A stretch of 64,000 bases of DNA from an uncultured Trichococcus sp. GTDB taxonomy: Bacteria; Bacillota; Bacilli; Lactobacillales; Aerococcaceae. The position numbers and the translations under genes were made by a program. The notes beneath the pieces were generated by a model that saw nothing but the letters and a program-made list of their open reading frames with translations, had not been told where the DNA came from and did no database searches. Shown here piece after piece: positions 7,711 to 16,367 of this stretch; the stretch's first letter is position 1, and each line of letters starts with the position of its first letter. The stretch spans positions 1,617,501-1,681,500 of the forward strand of contig NZ_OY760503.1 in the NCBI RefSeq assembly GCF_963663645.1, written 5' to 3'.

Positions 7711-7796
7711 TCCACTCCATTCATTTCAGATACGTGTTGAAAATATAGAAGGAAACAGAACGCGCCGTTTCATTTTCAAATCCTGTATTATTATTT

Positions 7797-7927
7797 CATG
7801 GACAACATGCTTCCAGCCGATTATAGTCTTATAGGAATATAGCCGACTTCAACCGTAGTCGCATGAAAGCAAAGACAAAAAAAGCGCGATAAAAATCAGT
7901 CCGAATGATTTTCATCGCGCTTTTTTT
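7797..7927 (+). ncRNA. Candidate small RNA (weak sigma-28-like promoter to terminator)
   Basis: GCCGATTA at 7816-7823 is identical to the -10 of the cheW sigma-28 promoter. The element exactly 15 bases upstream is CATG instead of TAAA. About 55-100 bases downstream lies a strong terminator that no annotated plus-strand gene accounts for. A transcript of roughly 95 nt would hold only a nine-codon frame. The rest of the 430-base gap (7711-8144) shows no gene. Speculative. Confidence 0.25.
7877..7927. terminator. Strong bidirectional terminator without an obvious gene
   Basis: AAAAAAAGCGCGAT and ATCGCGCTTTTTTT flank inner arms AAAATCA/TGATTTT around a six-base loop. This is a near-perfect stem with A and T tracts on both sides. 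On the minus strand it could stop read-through from the upstream tRNA region; on the plus strand nothing annotated ends here. Confidence 0.8.
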
Positions 7928-8075
7928 GGGGTATACCGGATTCAATCCGAACCGTGGGTATATCGTTTTCTGATTACACTGATCTCTATTTTGGCGCTGA
8001 CGGTGTTGCATTCAGACTAACACCTGATGAGGACTCCAAATCAACGCATAATTGAGGGAAACAAGTTGATTTCGA

Positions 8076-8120
8076 CAAAACAAACTGCCGACACTCCCGA
8101 AATGGGGTGCCGGCAGTTTG
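8076..8120 (-). terminator. Terminator of tRNA-Ser
   Basis: CAAACTGCCG (8081-8090) and CGGCAGTTTG (8111-8120) form a perfect 10-bp stem followed on the minus strand by TTTTG. It lies 25 bases beyond the 3' end of the tRNA. Confidence 0.8.
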
Positions 8121-8144
8121 TTGGACAATATTAAAAGTTTTTAA

Positions 8145-8233
8145 GGAGAATGGGGGATTCGAACCCCCGCGCGCCTTTCGACACCTAACGCATTTCGAGT
8201 GCGTCCTCTTCAGCCGGACTTGAGTAATTCTCC
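8145..8233 (-). tRNA. tRNA-Ser, anticodon CGA
   Basis: The 89-nt gene folds as a class II tRNA: acceptor GGAGAAT/ATTCTCC, D arm, anticodon stem ACGCA/TGCGT with loop CTCGAAA (anticodon CGA, reads UCG), a long variable arm as expected for serine, and T arm GGGGGTTCGAATCCCCC. The CCA end is not encoded (TTA follows). Confidence 0.95.
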
Positions 8234-8450
8234 ATAAGTGACATTATAGCGCTTTTCAGGCGATCAGAAAAGAGGAATTTAAAAAAAAGTAACGAAAATG
8301 CGGAAAACCATTGGGAATCGGCCCAACTCAACTGGAGCGCTATGCGAGAAAAGTGAAAGGTATTCTTCCTAGGGAGATTAAATTATGGTAATATGAAAAC
8401 CTATGTACTCATTTTATTGTAACTTTTGCATACTTCAGGAGGAATTTGAA

Positions 8451-9671
8451 TTGTATAAATTAATGAATCATTGGTACAAGCTGAGCCTTGTCAAACGCAT
8501 CATCGCCGGCCTTATCATCGGTATCATCCTTGCCGTAACCGTTCCGGATGCTGCTAAGCCGATCACCATTTTTGGCACTCTGTTTGTCGGTGCTTTAAAA
8601 GCGGTCGCGCCGATTTTGGTCTTTTTCTTGGTTGCATCCGCTATTTCGCAGCACCGAAAAGGCCAACAGACGAACATGAAATCCGTCATCGGACTCTACC
8701 TATTAGGAACCTTATCGGCGGCGCTCGTAGCCGTGATCATGAGTTTCCTCTTCCCGGTGACTTTGACATTGGGTACAGGTGTCGAGGATATCGCCGCACC
8801 AGGTGGGGTGGTGGAAGTCCTCAAGGCGTTGCTTCTGAATGTCGTGGATAATCCGATCAAGGCGCTCTACAACGCCAATTACATCGGTATCCTGACATGG
8901 GCCCTCATGCTTGGGTTCACGCTGAAGAATGCCGCAGCTTCAACCAAGCTGATGCTTTCAAATGTTTCTGATGCACTGACGGAAATGGTCAGGATCGTCA
9001 TTGCCTTCGCACCCTTAGGGATTATGGGGCTCGTATTCGATGCCATCGCGACAAGCGGAATCGGCGCTCTGCTGGGCTACGGCAAACTGCTTGCGGTGCT
9101 GATCGGTTGTATGCTGTTCATCGCTTTGATCGTCAACCCGCTCATCGTCTACGTCTATATCCGTTCCAATCCGTATCCGCTCGTCCTCAGATGCTTGAGG
9201 GAAAGTGGCATCACCGCTTTCTTCACAAGAAGCTCCGCCGCGAACATTCCTGTGAACATGACGTTGTGTGATGACCTGGGACTGGACAGGGACACTTACT
9301 CCGTATCCATTCCGCTGGGCGCGACCATCAATATGGCCGGGGCGGCAGTGACGATTTCCGTCCTTACCTTGGCGGCGGTCAACACGCTTGGAATTCCTGT
9401 GGATTTCGGTACAGCCTTGATCCTCAGCATCCTGGCAGCGGTCAGCGCTTGCGGGGCATCTGGTGTTGCCGGGGGTTCCCTGCTTCTGATTCCACTTGCG
9501 GCAAGTCTGTTCGGCATTCCGAATGATGTGGCTATGCAAGTAGTCGGTGTCGGTTTCATCATCGGTGTCCTGCAGGATTCATTCGAGACAGCCCTTAACT
9601 CATCGACGGATGTCCTCTTCACTGCGACAGCTGAATTCGCGAAGAGACGCAAGGAAGCCAGCAAAGCCTGA
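8451..9671 (+). CDS. sstT: Serine/threonine:sodium symporter SstT
   Basis: SstT belongs to the dicarboxylate/amino-acid:cation symporter family and imports serine and threonine with sodium. The 406-residue protein shows the family topology, including the re-entrant [14 protein letters not shown] segment (around 250), the sodium-site [11 protein letters not shown] motif, and [19 protein letters not shown] before the last helices. The length is typical for SstT. The start is TTG 8451, eight bases after AGGAGG; the ATG at 8463 is too far from that site. It is a single-gene unit with its own terminator and follows the tRNA-Ser gene on the opposite strand. Confidence 0.92.
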   Translation: MYKLMNHWYKLSLVKRIIAGLIIGIILAVTVPDAAKPITIFGTLFVGALKAVAPILVFFLVASAISQHRKGQQTNMKSVIGLYLLGTLSAALVAVIMSFLFPVTLTLGTGVEDIAAPGGVVEVLKALLLNVVDNPIKALYNANYIGILTWALMLGFTLKNAAASTKLMLSNVSDALTEMVRIVIAFAPLGIMGLVFDAIATSGIGALLGYGKLLAVLIGCMLFIALIVNPLIVYVYIRSNPYPLVLRCLRESGITAFFTRSSAANIPVNMTLCDDLGLDRDTYSVSIPLGATINMAGAAVTISVLTLAAVNTLGIPVDFGTALILSILAAVSACGASGVAGGSLLLIPLAASLFGIPNDVAMQVVGVGFIIGVLQDSFETALNSSTDVLFTATAEFAKRRKEASKA

Positions 9672-9696
9672 TCAAAGATAAAATAGCAAAAAAAAG

Positions 9697-9747
9697 AGGC
9701 TGTATCAGAACCAGAACAGAAATTTCTGGCTTTGACACAGCTTTTTT
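9697..9747 (+). terminator. Terminator of sstT
   Basis: A long stem joins AGGCTGTATCAGAACCAGAA with TTCTGGCTTTGACACAGC (a few mismatches), followed by a T run. It begins 26 bases after the stop codon. Confidence 0.8.
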
Positions 9748-9762
9748 GTATGTTCGTATTCG

Positions 9763-9900
9763 GAGATTCCCCGCCAAAACTCATTTGGCGGGGCAAAAAG
9801 CCCCAGTGCAACACGAGATTCCCCGCAAAAACTCATTTGGCGGGGCAAAAAGTCCCAGTGCAGCACGAGATTCCCCGCCAAAACTCATTTGGCGGGGAAG
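9763..9900. repeat. Hairpin array 3: three 52-bp units, CCCCGCCAAA/TTTGGCGGGG family
   Basis: Units begin at 9763, 9815 and 9867. Each has GAGATTCCCCGCC, a five-base loop (ACTCA) and a perfect 10-bp palindrome (one arm base changed in unit 2), followed by a conserved spacer. It lies between the convergent sstT and PTS genes. Array 4 near 18.3 kb has the same stem sequence. Confidence 0.93.
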
Positions 9901-9928
9901 CCAACCGCCAACCGCCAACCCGCAAATA

Positions 9929-9956
9929 AGAGCTGCCTCATTTAAGAGACAGCTCT
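9929..9956 (-). terminator. Terminator of the nanE-PTS operon
   Basis: AGAGCTGTCTC and GAGGCAGCTCT pair (one mismatch) 24 bases beyond the PTS stop on the minus strand, followed by TTATTTG. The T run is weak. Confidence 0.55.
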
Positions 9957-9979
9957 TTGAAATTCAAGAACTATTCGGA

Positions 9980-11488
9980 TCAGTCTTCTGTCCCCAAAAT
10001 CTGGTTGATTTCTTGTGAAAGCAAGTCTGCTTTGCCTCCGAATACGGCTTGGATGCCGCCTTGAACTTCGAAAACAGCAGTTGCTCCGAGCTTCTTGATG
10101 GCATTTTGATCAACAATCGAACCGTCCTTCACGGAAACACGCAGACGGGTTGCGCAAGCAGTTACGGATTCGATATTCGCTTCATTTCCTAATGCTTCAA
10201 TGATAATATGCGCTTCATCGTTCAAGGTAGAAGCCTTACCGGAAGCCGCAACCGGAATGCTTGCGTCAGATTCTGACTCATCCATACCAGGCACCATCAC
10301 TTTGAATTTCGTGATCAGGAAGCGGAAGACGAAGTAATAGATCAATGCCCAAACGATTCCGACCGGGATTACCCAGATCCAGTTTGTTTTGGCGTTGCCT
10401 TGCAGCGGACCGAAAAGGAAGAAGTCGATGAATCCGCCCGAGAAAGTATTTCCGATACGGATGCTCAACAAGTCAGCAACGAAGAAGGAAACGCCGTCAA
10501 GGAAGGCATGCACCACATACAACCAAGGTGCGACGAACAAGAACATATATTCAAGTGGTTCGGTGATACCGGTCAAGAATGAAGTGAGAGCGCTACTGAA
10601 ATACAGACCGGCATTTTTTTGGCGGTTCTGCTTCGGAATGGAGTGGTACATCGCCAAAGAAGCAGCCGGCAAACCGAACATCATCGTAGCGAAACGACCT
10701 GCGAAGAATCGGGTTCCGTAAGTGAAAAGACCTGTATGGTTTGGATCGGCCAATTGCGCGAAGAAGATGTTTTGGGCACCAGCAATGGTTTCGCCCGCTA
10801 CAACTTCAGCTCCACCCAAAGAGCTATACCAAAACAGCGGATAAATCGTATGGTGCAAACCGACTGCGCCTGTCAAACGAAGCAAAAAACCGTACAAGAA
10901 CGTTCCGAAACTGCCCATATCTGCGATGGCTGTACCGGCGGATGTCAGTGCGCCTTGGATCGGTGGCCAAATCAGGTAAAAGAATGCCCCAAGAATGATA
11001 GCTGCAAATGATGCTACAATCGGGATAAAACGCGAGCCTCCGAAGAAACCCAAAAACTGCGGCAATTCGATTTTACGATAACGATTATGCAGGAAGGCAA
11101 CAGTGCTCCCGACAGCGATTGAACCAACAACCCCAGTGTCGATTGAAGCGCCTTCTGCGGAAAATAATTGCAGAAAACCACTGATGGTTGCGACGAAAAC
11201 AACATAACCTACACCGCCGGCCAAACCAGCAGTCCCTTTATCTCCGTTCGCGAGACCGACAGCGACCCCGATTGTGAAGATAAGCGCCAAATTGGCAAAG
11301 ACGGCACTTCCGGCAAAACTCATGATGCTCAGGATCACTTGCAACCAGCCAATATCAAGGAAAGGATAAGCCGCCAAAGTGCTTGGATTGGTCAATGCGC
11401 CACCGAAACCAAGTAAAAGGCCGGCAGCCGGCAGAATGGCGATTGGGAGCATCATGGCTCTTCCGATTTGAGAGAATTTTTTAAACAT
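9980..11488 (-). CDS. PTS transporter EIIBC, glucose/GlcNAc superfamily; likely N-acetylmannosamine
   Basis: The protein imports and phosphorylates a sugar through the phosphotransferase system. The 502-residue chain starts with the EIIC motif of the glucose/GlcNAc superfamily (MLPIAILPAAGLLLGFG) and contains GLHHTIYPLFWY and the TGITEPLEYMF signature. It ends with an EIIB domain (about 420-502) with the phosphorylated cysteine in ACATRLRVSV. No EIIA domain is fused, so a separate EIIA-Glc must serve it. ATG 11488 is chosen because AAGGAG lies eight bases ahead; the GTG at 11497 overlaps that site. nanE ends 12 bases upstream. The pairing with ManNAc-6-P epimerase makes ManNAc, or a related amino sugar, the probable substrate. 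Confidence 0.88.
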   Translation of the reverse strand: MFKKFSQIGRAMMLPIAILPAAGLLLGFGGALTNPSTLAAYPFLDIGWLQVILSIMSFAGSAVFANLALIFTIGVAVGLANGDKGTAGLAGGVGYVVFVATISGFLQLFSAEGASIDTGVVGSIAVGSTVAFLHNRYRKIELPQFLGFFGGSRFIPIVASFAAIILGAFFYLIWPPIQGALTSAGTAIADMGSFGTFLYGFLLRLTGAVGLHHTIYPLFWYSSLGGAEVVAGETIAGAQNIFFAQLADPNHTGLFTYGTRFFAGRFATMMFGLPAASLAMYHSIPKQNRQKNAGLYFSSALTSFLTGITEPLEYMFLFVAPWLYVVHAFLDGVSFFVADLLSIRIGNTFSGGFIDFFLFGPLQGNAKTNWIWVIPVGIVWALIYYFVFRFLITKFKVMVPGMDESESDASIPVAASGKASTLNDEAHIIIEALGNEANIESVTACATRLRVSVKDGSIVDQNAIKKLGATAVFEVQGGIQAVFGGKADLLSQEINQILGTED

Positions 11489-11500
11489 GTTTTTCACTCC

Positions 11501-12190
11501 TTATTTTAAGTTGTCAACGAAACGTTTCGCTATTTCTTTTGGCCGTGTGATTGCACCTCCTACGACAATTCCTGCTACACCCAAATCCTGGATTGCTTTA
11601 GCTTGTTCAGGCGTATGGATTTTACCTTCGGCGATGACATCCACACCGGCTTCCACCAGTTTTTTCATCAAAGTGATATCCGGCCCATCCTGTTGGTTGC
11701 TTTCCTCTGTGTACCCGCTTAGCGTTGTGCCGACAAAATCGATTCCTTCCTGGAAAGCGTTGATGCCTTCCTCGAAGGTGGCGATATCCGCCATGAACAA
11801 TTGATCGGGATATTTTTCCTTAATTTCTTTGATGAAGGCATTGATCGTTTTGCCGTCATAGCGTTCCCGCAAAGTGCAATCCAATGCGATGACCTCCACA
11901 CCCGTTTCAACCAATTCATCGACTTCCTTCATGGTAGCCGTGATGAATGGCGCTTGAGGAGGGTAATCACGTTTGATGATCCCGATAATCGGTAAAGCGA
12001 CTTTTTCCTGAATCTGGCGAATATCCCTTACCGATTCAGCGCGAATGCCGACTGCACCGGCTTGTTCAGCCGCAAGAGCCATCAAAGACATGATGCCGCC
12101 TTCTTCTGTGTATAAAGGTTCTCCTGGTTGCGCTTGACAAGAAACAATGATGCCGCCACGGACTTTGTTGATGAAATCTTCCTTCTTCAT
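11501..12190 (-). CDS. nanE: N-acetylmannosamine-6-phosphate 2-epimerase NanE
   Basis: NanE converts ManNAc-6-P to GlcNAc-6-P, the step that feeds sialic acid and ManNAc into amino-sugar breakdown. The 229-residue TIM barrel has the family motifs [21 protein letters not shown], the lysine in [49 protein letters not shown] and the phosphate loop [23 protein letters not shown] sits before the ATG. It is the first gene of a two-gene operon with the PTS transporter. No sialidase, nanA or nanK is in the window, so uptake of free ManNAc is as likely as sialic acid use. Confidence 0.95.
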   Translation of the reverse strand: MKKEDFINKVRGGIIVSCQAQPGEPLYTEEGGIMSLMALAAEQAGAVGIRAESVRDIRQIQEKVALPIIGIIKRDYPPQAPFITATMKEVDELVETGVEVIALDCTLRERYDGKTINAFIKEIKEKYPDQLFMADIATFEEGINAFQEGIDFVGTTLSGYTEESNQQDGPDITLMKKLVEAGVDVIAEGKIHTPEQAKAIQDLGVAGIVVGGAITRPKEIAKRFVDNLK

Positions 12191-12219
12191 GGATATTTCC
12201 TCCGTTATTTATTTTATTC

Positions 12220-12234
12220 CGGAGAATATCTCCG
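12220..12234. promoter_or_regulatory. Palindromic operator candidate in the nanE promoter
   Basis: CGGAGAATATCTCCG is a perfect inverted repeat (6-bp arms, 3-bp centre) just downstream of the nanE -10 and about 100 bases from the divergent rpiR gene. It is the natural candidate for RpiR binding. Confidence 0.55.
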
Positions 12235-12241
12235 TAATTGA

Positions 12242-12270
12242 AATATAGCATACGCTTTCATAAATGTAAA
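12242..12270 (-). promoter_or_regulatory. Sigma-A promoter of nanE
   Basis: On the minus strand: TTTACA (12270-12265), 17 bases, TATATT (12247-12242). The palindrome at 12220-12234 follows directly. Confidence 0.6.
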
Positions 12271-12336
12271 TAGGTAATTTGCATTTTTAAAAGTTGGTGT
12301 ATAATTAGAGGCATAAACAGGAAAAGGACTGACTTT

Positions 12337-13155
12337 ATGGGACTAGCTCAACTGATCCAAGAAAAATACCACGCGTTGACGAAATCTGAGAAACGGATTG
12401 CGGATTACTTACTGAAAAATAAAGAACAAGCCGTGTATCAGACGATGAAGGATGTGACCGAAGCGGTAAAAGTAGGCGATGCCACGCTGATCCGTTTCTC
12501 CCAAAAGCTTGGCTTTAATGGCTTTTCTGACTTGAAAATCGCCATCGCTAAAGAGGAATTCACCAGTCAGTATGAAGGGGATAATGACCATCAATTTTAC
12601 GATCGGATTTTGGAGAACCAAGTCAAAGTTTTGGAATCGACACGGCAGTTGCTCGATCCGGAAATGGTCCTGCAAGCGATCGAGGCCATCACCAAAGCAA
12701 AATCGATATACATCATCGGAGTCGGTTCGAGTGGTTTGTCGGCCGCTTCATTGGAAAAGATGCTGCTCCGGGTTGGTGTGCATGCGAACCATATCGTCGA
12801 TCCGCATTTTCAAGCCCATGCCTTAGCATTGCTGGGACCGGAAGATCTCGTGATCTGTTTCTCTTTGAGCGGCCGCACCAAGGACATCTACGATTCTTTG
12901 AAAATAGCCAAAGAAAACCATACGCCGATCATTGCCATCACCAATTTCAAATCCTCGCCTATTGCTGAATTGGGTGATATTGTCCTGCAAACCGCCAATG
13001 AGGAATTTTTTGATGGCGGATCGCTGGCCGGGAAAATTTCGCAATTGTACATTTCGGAGACTCTGGTGCGAGGATATGAAATAAAGAATAAAATCAAAAC
13101 GGTCGAATTACGGGAAAAGGTATTGCGTTCCATTATTGATAAAACACTGGATTAA
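12337..13155 (+). CDS. RpiR-family transcriptional regulator with SIS domain
   Basis: RpiR regulators pair an N-terminal helix-turn-helix with a sugar-phosphate-binding SIS domain. In the 272 residues, the HTH_6 domain (1-75) contains LTKSEKRIADYLL and GDATLIRFSQKLGFNGFSDLK. The SIS domain (about 110-240) has IYIIGVGSSGLSA and ICFSLSGRTKDI. It is divergent from nanE-PTS and so probably senses ManNAc-6-P or GlcNAc-6-P to control that operon. A TATAAT at 12300-12305 gives it its own promoter. AAAAGGA precedes the start by about ten bases. Activator or repressor cannot be decided. Confidence 0.9.
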   Translation: MGLAQLIQEKYHALTKSEKRIADYLLKNKEQAVYQTMKDVTEAVKVGDATLIRFSQKLGFNGFSDLKIAIAKEEFTSQYEGDNDHQFYDRILENQVKVLESTRQLLDPEMVLQAIEAITKAKSIYIIGVGSSGLSAASLEKMLLRVGVHANHIVDPHFQAHALALLGPEDLVICFSLSGRTKDIYDSLKIAKENHTPIIAITNFKSSPIAELGDIVLQTANEEFFDGGSLAGKISQLYISETLVRGYEIKNKIKTVELREKVLRSIIDKTLD

Positions 13156-13263
13156 TTTTGCGGTGTTGTTGCGCAAAAATATGCTATGCTTAAAGGGAAA
13201 CGTGAAATCGGACGAGTAGTGGTCGGCCGTATCGAGCGGAGAATGAGTCCTAGGAGGATGAAT

Positions 13264-14646
13264 ATGGGGGAAGAAAAGCAAGCGGACATAAAGCAGCCGA
13301 AAAGTCCGATCAACAAGGAAATCATGAACATCGCGTGGCCGGTTCTGATCGAACTGGTCCTGAGTTCGTTGTTCGGGATGATCAACATGATGATGTTGGG
13401 GAACATCGCGGACCATGCTTACGCCGCGGCAGCCGTTTCGGCCGTCGGGGTGACGAACCAGCCGCTGTTCCTCGGGCTGGCGGTGGTCCAGGCGCTGAAC
13501 GTTGGCGGCACAGCCTTGATCGCACGCTATTTCGGAGCCGGTAAACACGATCGGATGGAAAACGTCATGAAGCATGTCATGATCATCAGCATGATCCTTT
13601 CCGCACCATTGGCCCTGGCTGCCTTTGTCTATTCCGATCAGATCATGACCTTCATGGGGGCGCAACCGGATACGGTCGAAATCGGCAGGCTGTATTTCCG
13701 CCTCATCTGCATCAGCTACCTGTTCCAATCCTTCAATTTCAGCATTTCCGGTTCCTTGCGCGGGATCGGCGAAACGCAGATTCCGATGGGCGTGAACCTG
13801 CGCGCGAATTTCCTGAACGTCATCGGCAATGCTCTGCTGATCTATGGACTGTTCGGATTGCCGGCATTCGGCATCACAGGCGCCGCGCTGTCGACCGTCG
13901 GAGCCAACAGCGTTGCCAGCTTCCTGCTGATCCGTTACCTGCGTTCCGGCAAGAGCAAGCTGAATTTTTCCTTCGCCCACCGATTCCAATTTTCGATGAA
14001 GACGATGAAAAGTCTGACGAAGATCGGACTGCCTTCAGCACTGGAACAGCTGGCGCTGCGAGCGGGGATGATTCTCTTCATCCAGATCGTCTCGGGCTTG
14101 GGGACTGTCGTCTTTGCCGCCCACAACATCGGCATGAACATCCTGTCGCTTTCTTTCACCTTGGGGCAGGCTTTTGGGATTGCGGCAGCCTCCCTGGTCG
14201 GCAGGGCGCTGGGAGCGGGTGACGCGAACCTCGCTGAAAACTATGCCTCGCGGACCGCTAAAATCGGGAGCTTATGGGGTGCAATCCTCGGAGTGGCCTT
14301 CTTCTTCGGAGCGGAATACATCGTAGGCTTCTATTCCAGCGATCCGGAGATCATCCGCAATGCCGCAATCGCCATCCGGGTTGCGGCCATCACGCAGCCT
14401 TTCCAGTCGCACCAGTTGATTGTCGCAGGTTCGTTGCGCGGGGCAGGGGATACGATTTTTCCGTTGATTTCGACTTTCCTGGGGATATTGATCATCCGGG
14501 TCGCAGCCGCCACGTTCTTTGTGCAGGTGCTCGGATTGGGCATCCTCGGTGCCTGGTTGGCCGTCATGCTGGATCAGATCATCCGTTGGTTCCTGATCGC
14601 GATGCGTTTCCGGTCCGGCAAATGGAAAAGGATGAAGTTGGCTTAA
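13264..14646 (+). CDS. MATE-family multidrug/cation antiporter
   Basis: MATE exporters expel cationic compounds against a sodium or proton gradient. The 460-residue protein has twelve predicted helices in two similar halves. It shows the MATE patterns IAWPVLIELVLSSLFGMINMM near the N-terminus, SGSLRGIGETQIPM (about 165) at the end of the first half and the matching AGSLRGAGDTIFPL in the second half. ATG 13264 follows AGGAGG by six bases; upstream in-frame starts would begin inside the preceding promoter region. It stands alone between rpiR and a terminator. The substrate is unknown. Confidence 0.9.
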   Translation: MGEEKQADIKQPKSPINKEIMNIAWPVLIELVLSSLFGMINMMMLGNIADHAYAAAAVSAVGVTNQPLFLGLAVVQALNVGGTALIARYFGAGKHDRMENVMKHVMIISMILSAPLALAAFVYSDQIMTFMGAQPDTVEIGRLYFRLICISYLFQSFNFSISGSLRGIGETQIPMGVNLRANFLNVIGNALLIYGLFGLPAFGITGAALSTVGANSVASFLLIRYLRSGKSKLNFSFAHRFQFSMKTMKSLTKIGLPSALEQLALRAGMILFIQIVSGLGTVVFAAHNIGMNILSLSFTLGQAFGIAAASLVGRALGAGDANLAENYASRTAKIGSLWGAILGVAFFFGAEYIVGFYSSDPEIIRNAAIAIRVAAITQPFQSHQLIVAGSLRGAGDTIFPLISTFLGILIIRVAAATFFVQVLGLGILGAWLAVMLDQIIRWFLIAMRFRSGKWKRMKLA

Positions 14647-14706
14647 GTTCGCTCGCGAAAAACAGTCTCATTTACATACCCAAAAAAATTCAATAAGCTT
14701 CTGTTT

Positions 14707-14739
14707 ATCCGTCTCTTTCTGAAAGAGGCGGATTTTTTT
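14707..14739 (+). terminator. Terminator of the MATE gene
   Basis: ATCCGTCTCTTTC and GAAAGAGGCGGAT form a stem (one mismatch) followed by seven T, about 60 bases after the stop codon. Confidence 0.85.
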
Positions 14740-14843
14740 CGCCTGAACTCGGTAAAAATGGTATACTGTTCAATGAGAGAACGGTTACAAATCGGGGCGT
14801 GAAATCCGTATTTGGGACACCGAAACAAAGGAGGATGACCAGT

Positions 14844-16214
14844 ATGGGAGGACAATTGATACTGATTCGGCACGGAATCGCAGAAGAGCGCACACCAGAG
14901 GGGGATGACTTCTACAGAAAACTGACGGAAGCGGGAGTGGAGGAAATGATTGCGTTTCTTCCCGATATCGCACCCTTACTGAACGAGGACGGTAACTTGA
15001 AAATATGGACGAGCCCGTTGCTGCGGGCGCGTGAGACTGCCGAATTGGTTGCGGAGGCCGCTGCTGTCGATGAAATCCAACCACAGGAATTTTTGGCTAC
15101 AGGGGATTCCGTTGCCTTGATTGCAGCGCTGGAACAGGAGGGCGATGGCTTCAACTTGGCGCTTATCGGTCACGAGCCTTATATGAGCAACTGGACGAAA
15201 GAATTGATCGGGGCGGCGATCCCGTTCAAAAAAGGGGCGGTAGCCTTCTTTACTGTCGACTTGACCGAGGATCCGATCGGCAATCTGGAATGGCTGTTGG
15301 CGCCGGGCGAATCGGCGAAGCGCAAACACGGAGCTGCCGTCGACAAAATGCATGCGGCCGATAAACACGAAGGGACGTCGGATTGCGATCCATGCGACGG
15401 CGAAGATACAGTGTATGCCAGCATCATCAAAGAGCAGATGGCAGGCATTCAGCATGCCTATGCCGCTTATCAGCAGGATCCCATCGAGCCGGAATCGGCG
15501 CATGCGCTGCGTGTGGCGATCCGCCAACTGCGGGCGTTGTTGAACTTCAACAAGGCAAACGGCGAGGAAAAATATTACCGGGAAGCGGGCGAAGATTGGC
15601 GGGAAATCGCCACTACCTTCGGTTATCTGCGCGAACTGGATGTGCTGATGGAAGAGTGCCGCGAGTTACGCGGATTGTACCCAGCTATGCTGGCCAAGGA
15701 TGGTCAAGTCATGAGCTGGCTGATGGAAGAACGCCAAGGCGAGCAGGACAGCATTCATGAATTGATCACGAGCGGGGCCTTGACCGAACGCATCCTTGAT
15801 GCCGAAGCCGCTACAATCCATTTCCTGAAAACAATCCAACTCGATGATGCCCAGCAGAAAAAAGCGACGATCAAAAAACTCGAAAAAATGAAGAAACGGT
15901 TGATGTGCAAGTGGGAAGAAGTCGATTTCTCGAACCATGAACAGACTCATAGCCTGCGCATCAATGCCAAGAAATTGCGGTATGCCGCGACCTACCTCGC
16001 GCCGATCCTGGGCGAGAAGGACAAGGATACCATCAAAGAGATGAAGAAAGTCCAGACCGCACTAGGTACTCTCTGCGACCTGGACATCAACGGGCACTTG
16101 CTGTTGGAGATGGCCGATAAGACCGACGATCCCGATCTGCAGCACCACTTCAGAATACTCAGCGAACACCAATTCCAGCGCAGGGAAGCGATATTGAACG
16201 ACGAAGCGGATTAA
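14844..16214 (+). CDS. SixA-like histidine phosphatase fused to a CHAD domain
   Basis: The 456-residue protein joins two modules. Residues 1-155 are a SixA-type RHG phosphatase: LILIRHGIAEE at the start, TSPLLRARETAE, and the second histidine in LALIGHEPYM. After a cysteine-containing linker (CDPC), residues 195-456 form a CHAD domain. It has the helical repeats with paired basic residues that bind polyphosphate: ALRVAIRQLRALLNF, then LRINAKKLRYAATYL as the second copy. CHAD proteins associate with inorganic polyphosphate granules, so the fusion suggests a phosphatase brought to polyP. ATG 14844 follows AAAGGAGG by nine bases. TATACT at 14762-14767 is the likely -10. The substrate is unproven. 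Confidence 0.87.
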   Translation: MGGQLILIRHGIAEERTPEGDDFYRKLTEAGVEEMIAFLPDIAPLLNEDGNLKIWTSPLLRARETAELVAEAAAVDEIQPQEFLATGDSVALIAALEQEGDGFNLALIGHEPYMSNWTKELIGAAIPFKKGAVAFFTVDLTEDPIGNLEWLLAPGESAKRKHGAAVDKMHAADKHEGTSDCDPCDGEDTVYASIIKEQMAGIQHAYAAYQQDPIEPESAHALRVAIRQLRALLNFNKANGEEKYYREAGEDWREIATTFGYLRELDVLMEECRELRGLYPAMLAKDGQVMSWLMEERQGEQDSIHELITSGALTERILDAEAATIHFLKTIQLDDAQQKKATIKKLEKMKKRLMCKWEEVDFSNHEQTHSLRINAKKLRYAATYLAPILGEKDKDTIKEMKKVQTALGTLCDLDINGHLLLEMADKTDDPDLQHHFRILSEHQFQRREAILNDEAD

Positions 16215-16238
16215 AATAATTAGAGGACCCATTCCGAT

Positions 16239-16270
16239 CCATAACTGTAACTGGTTATGGATTATTTTAT
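16239..16270 (+). terminator. Weak terminator after the SixA-CHAD gene
   Basis: CCATAAC and GTTATGG form a stem followed by ATTATTTTATTG. A second AT-rich palindrome (ATTATTTT...AAAATAAT) follows directly. Confidence 0.4.
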
Positions 16271-16295
16271 TGCAACAAAATAATCCTCCCAACTA

Positions 16296-16322
16296 TAAAC
16301 AAAATCAAAAAGATACCGATTA
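16296..16322 (+). promoter_or_regulatory. Sigma-28 (FliA) promoter of mcp1
   Basis: TAAA (16296-16299), 15 bases, ACCGATTA (16315-16322). Transcription would start near 16329, which excludes the ATG at 16329 as the gene start. Confidence 0.75.
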
Positions 16323-16367
16323 CAAACAATGGGAAATAGAAGTAGCATAGAAACGGGAGTGGGAAAT

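Noticed and set aside
7829-8011. Minus-strand frame of 60 codons between the sortase operon and tRNA-Ser
   Set aside because: It runs through the bidirectional terminator stem and has no ribosome binding site.
13108-13989. Minus-strand frame of 293 codons across the rpiR/MATE boundary
   Set aside because: Antisense to the MATE gene, His/Gln/Asp-rich low-complexity shadow sequence.
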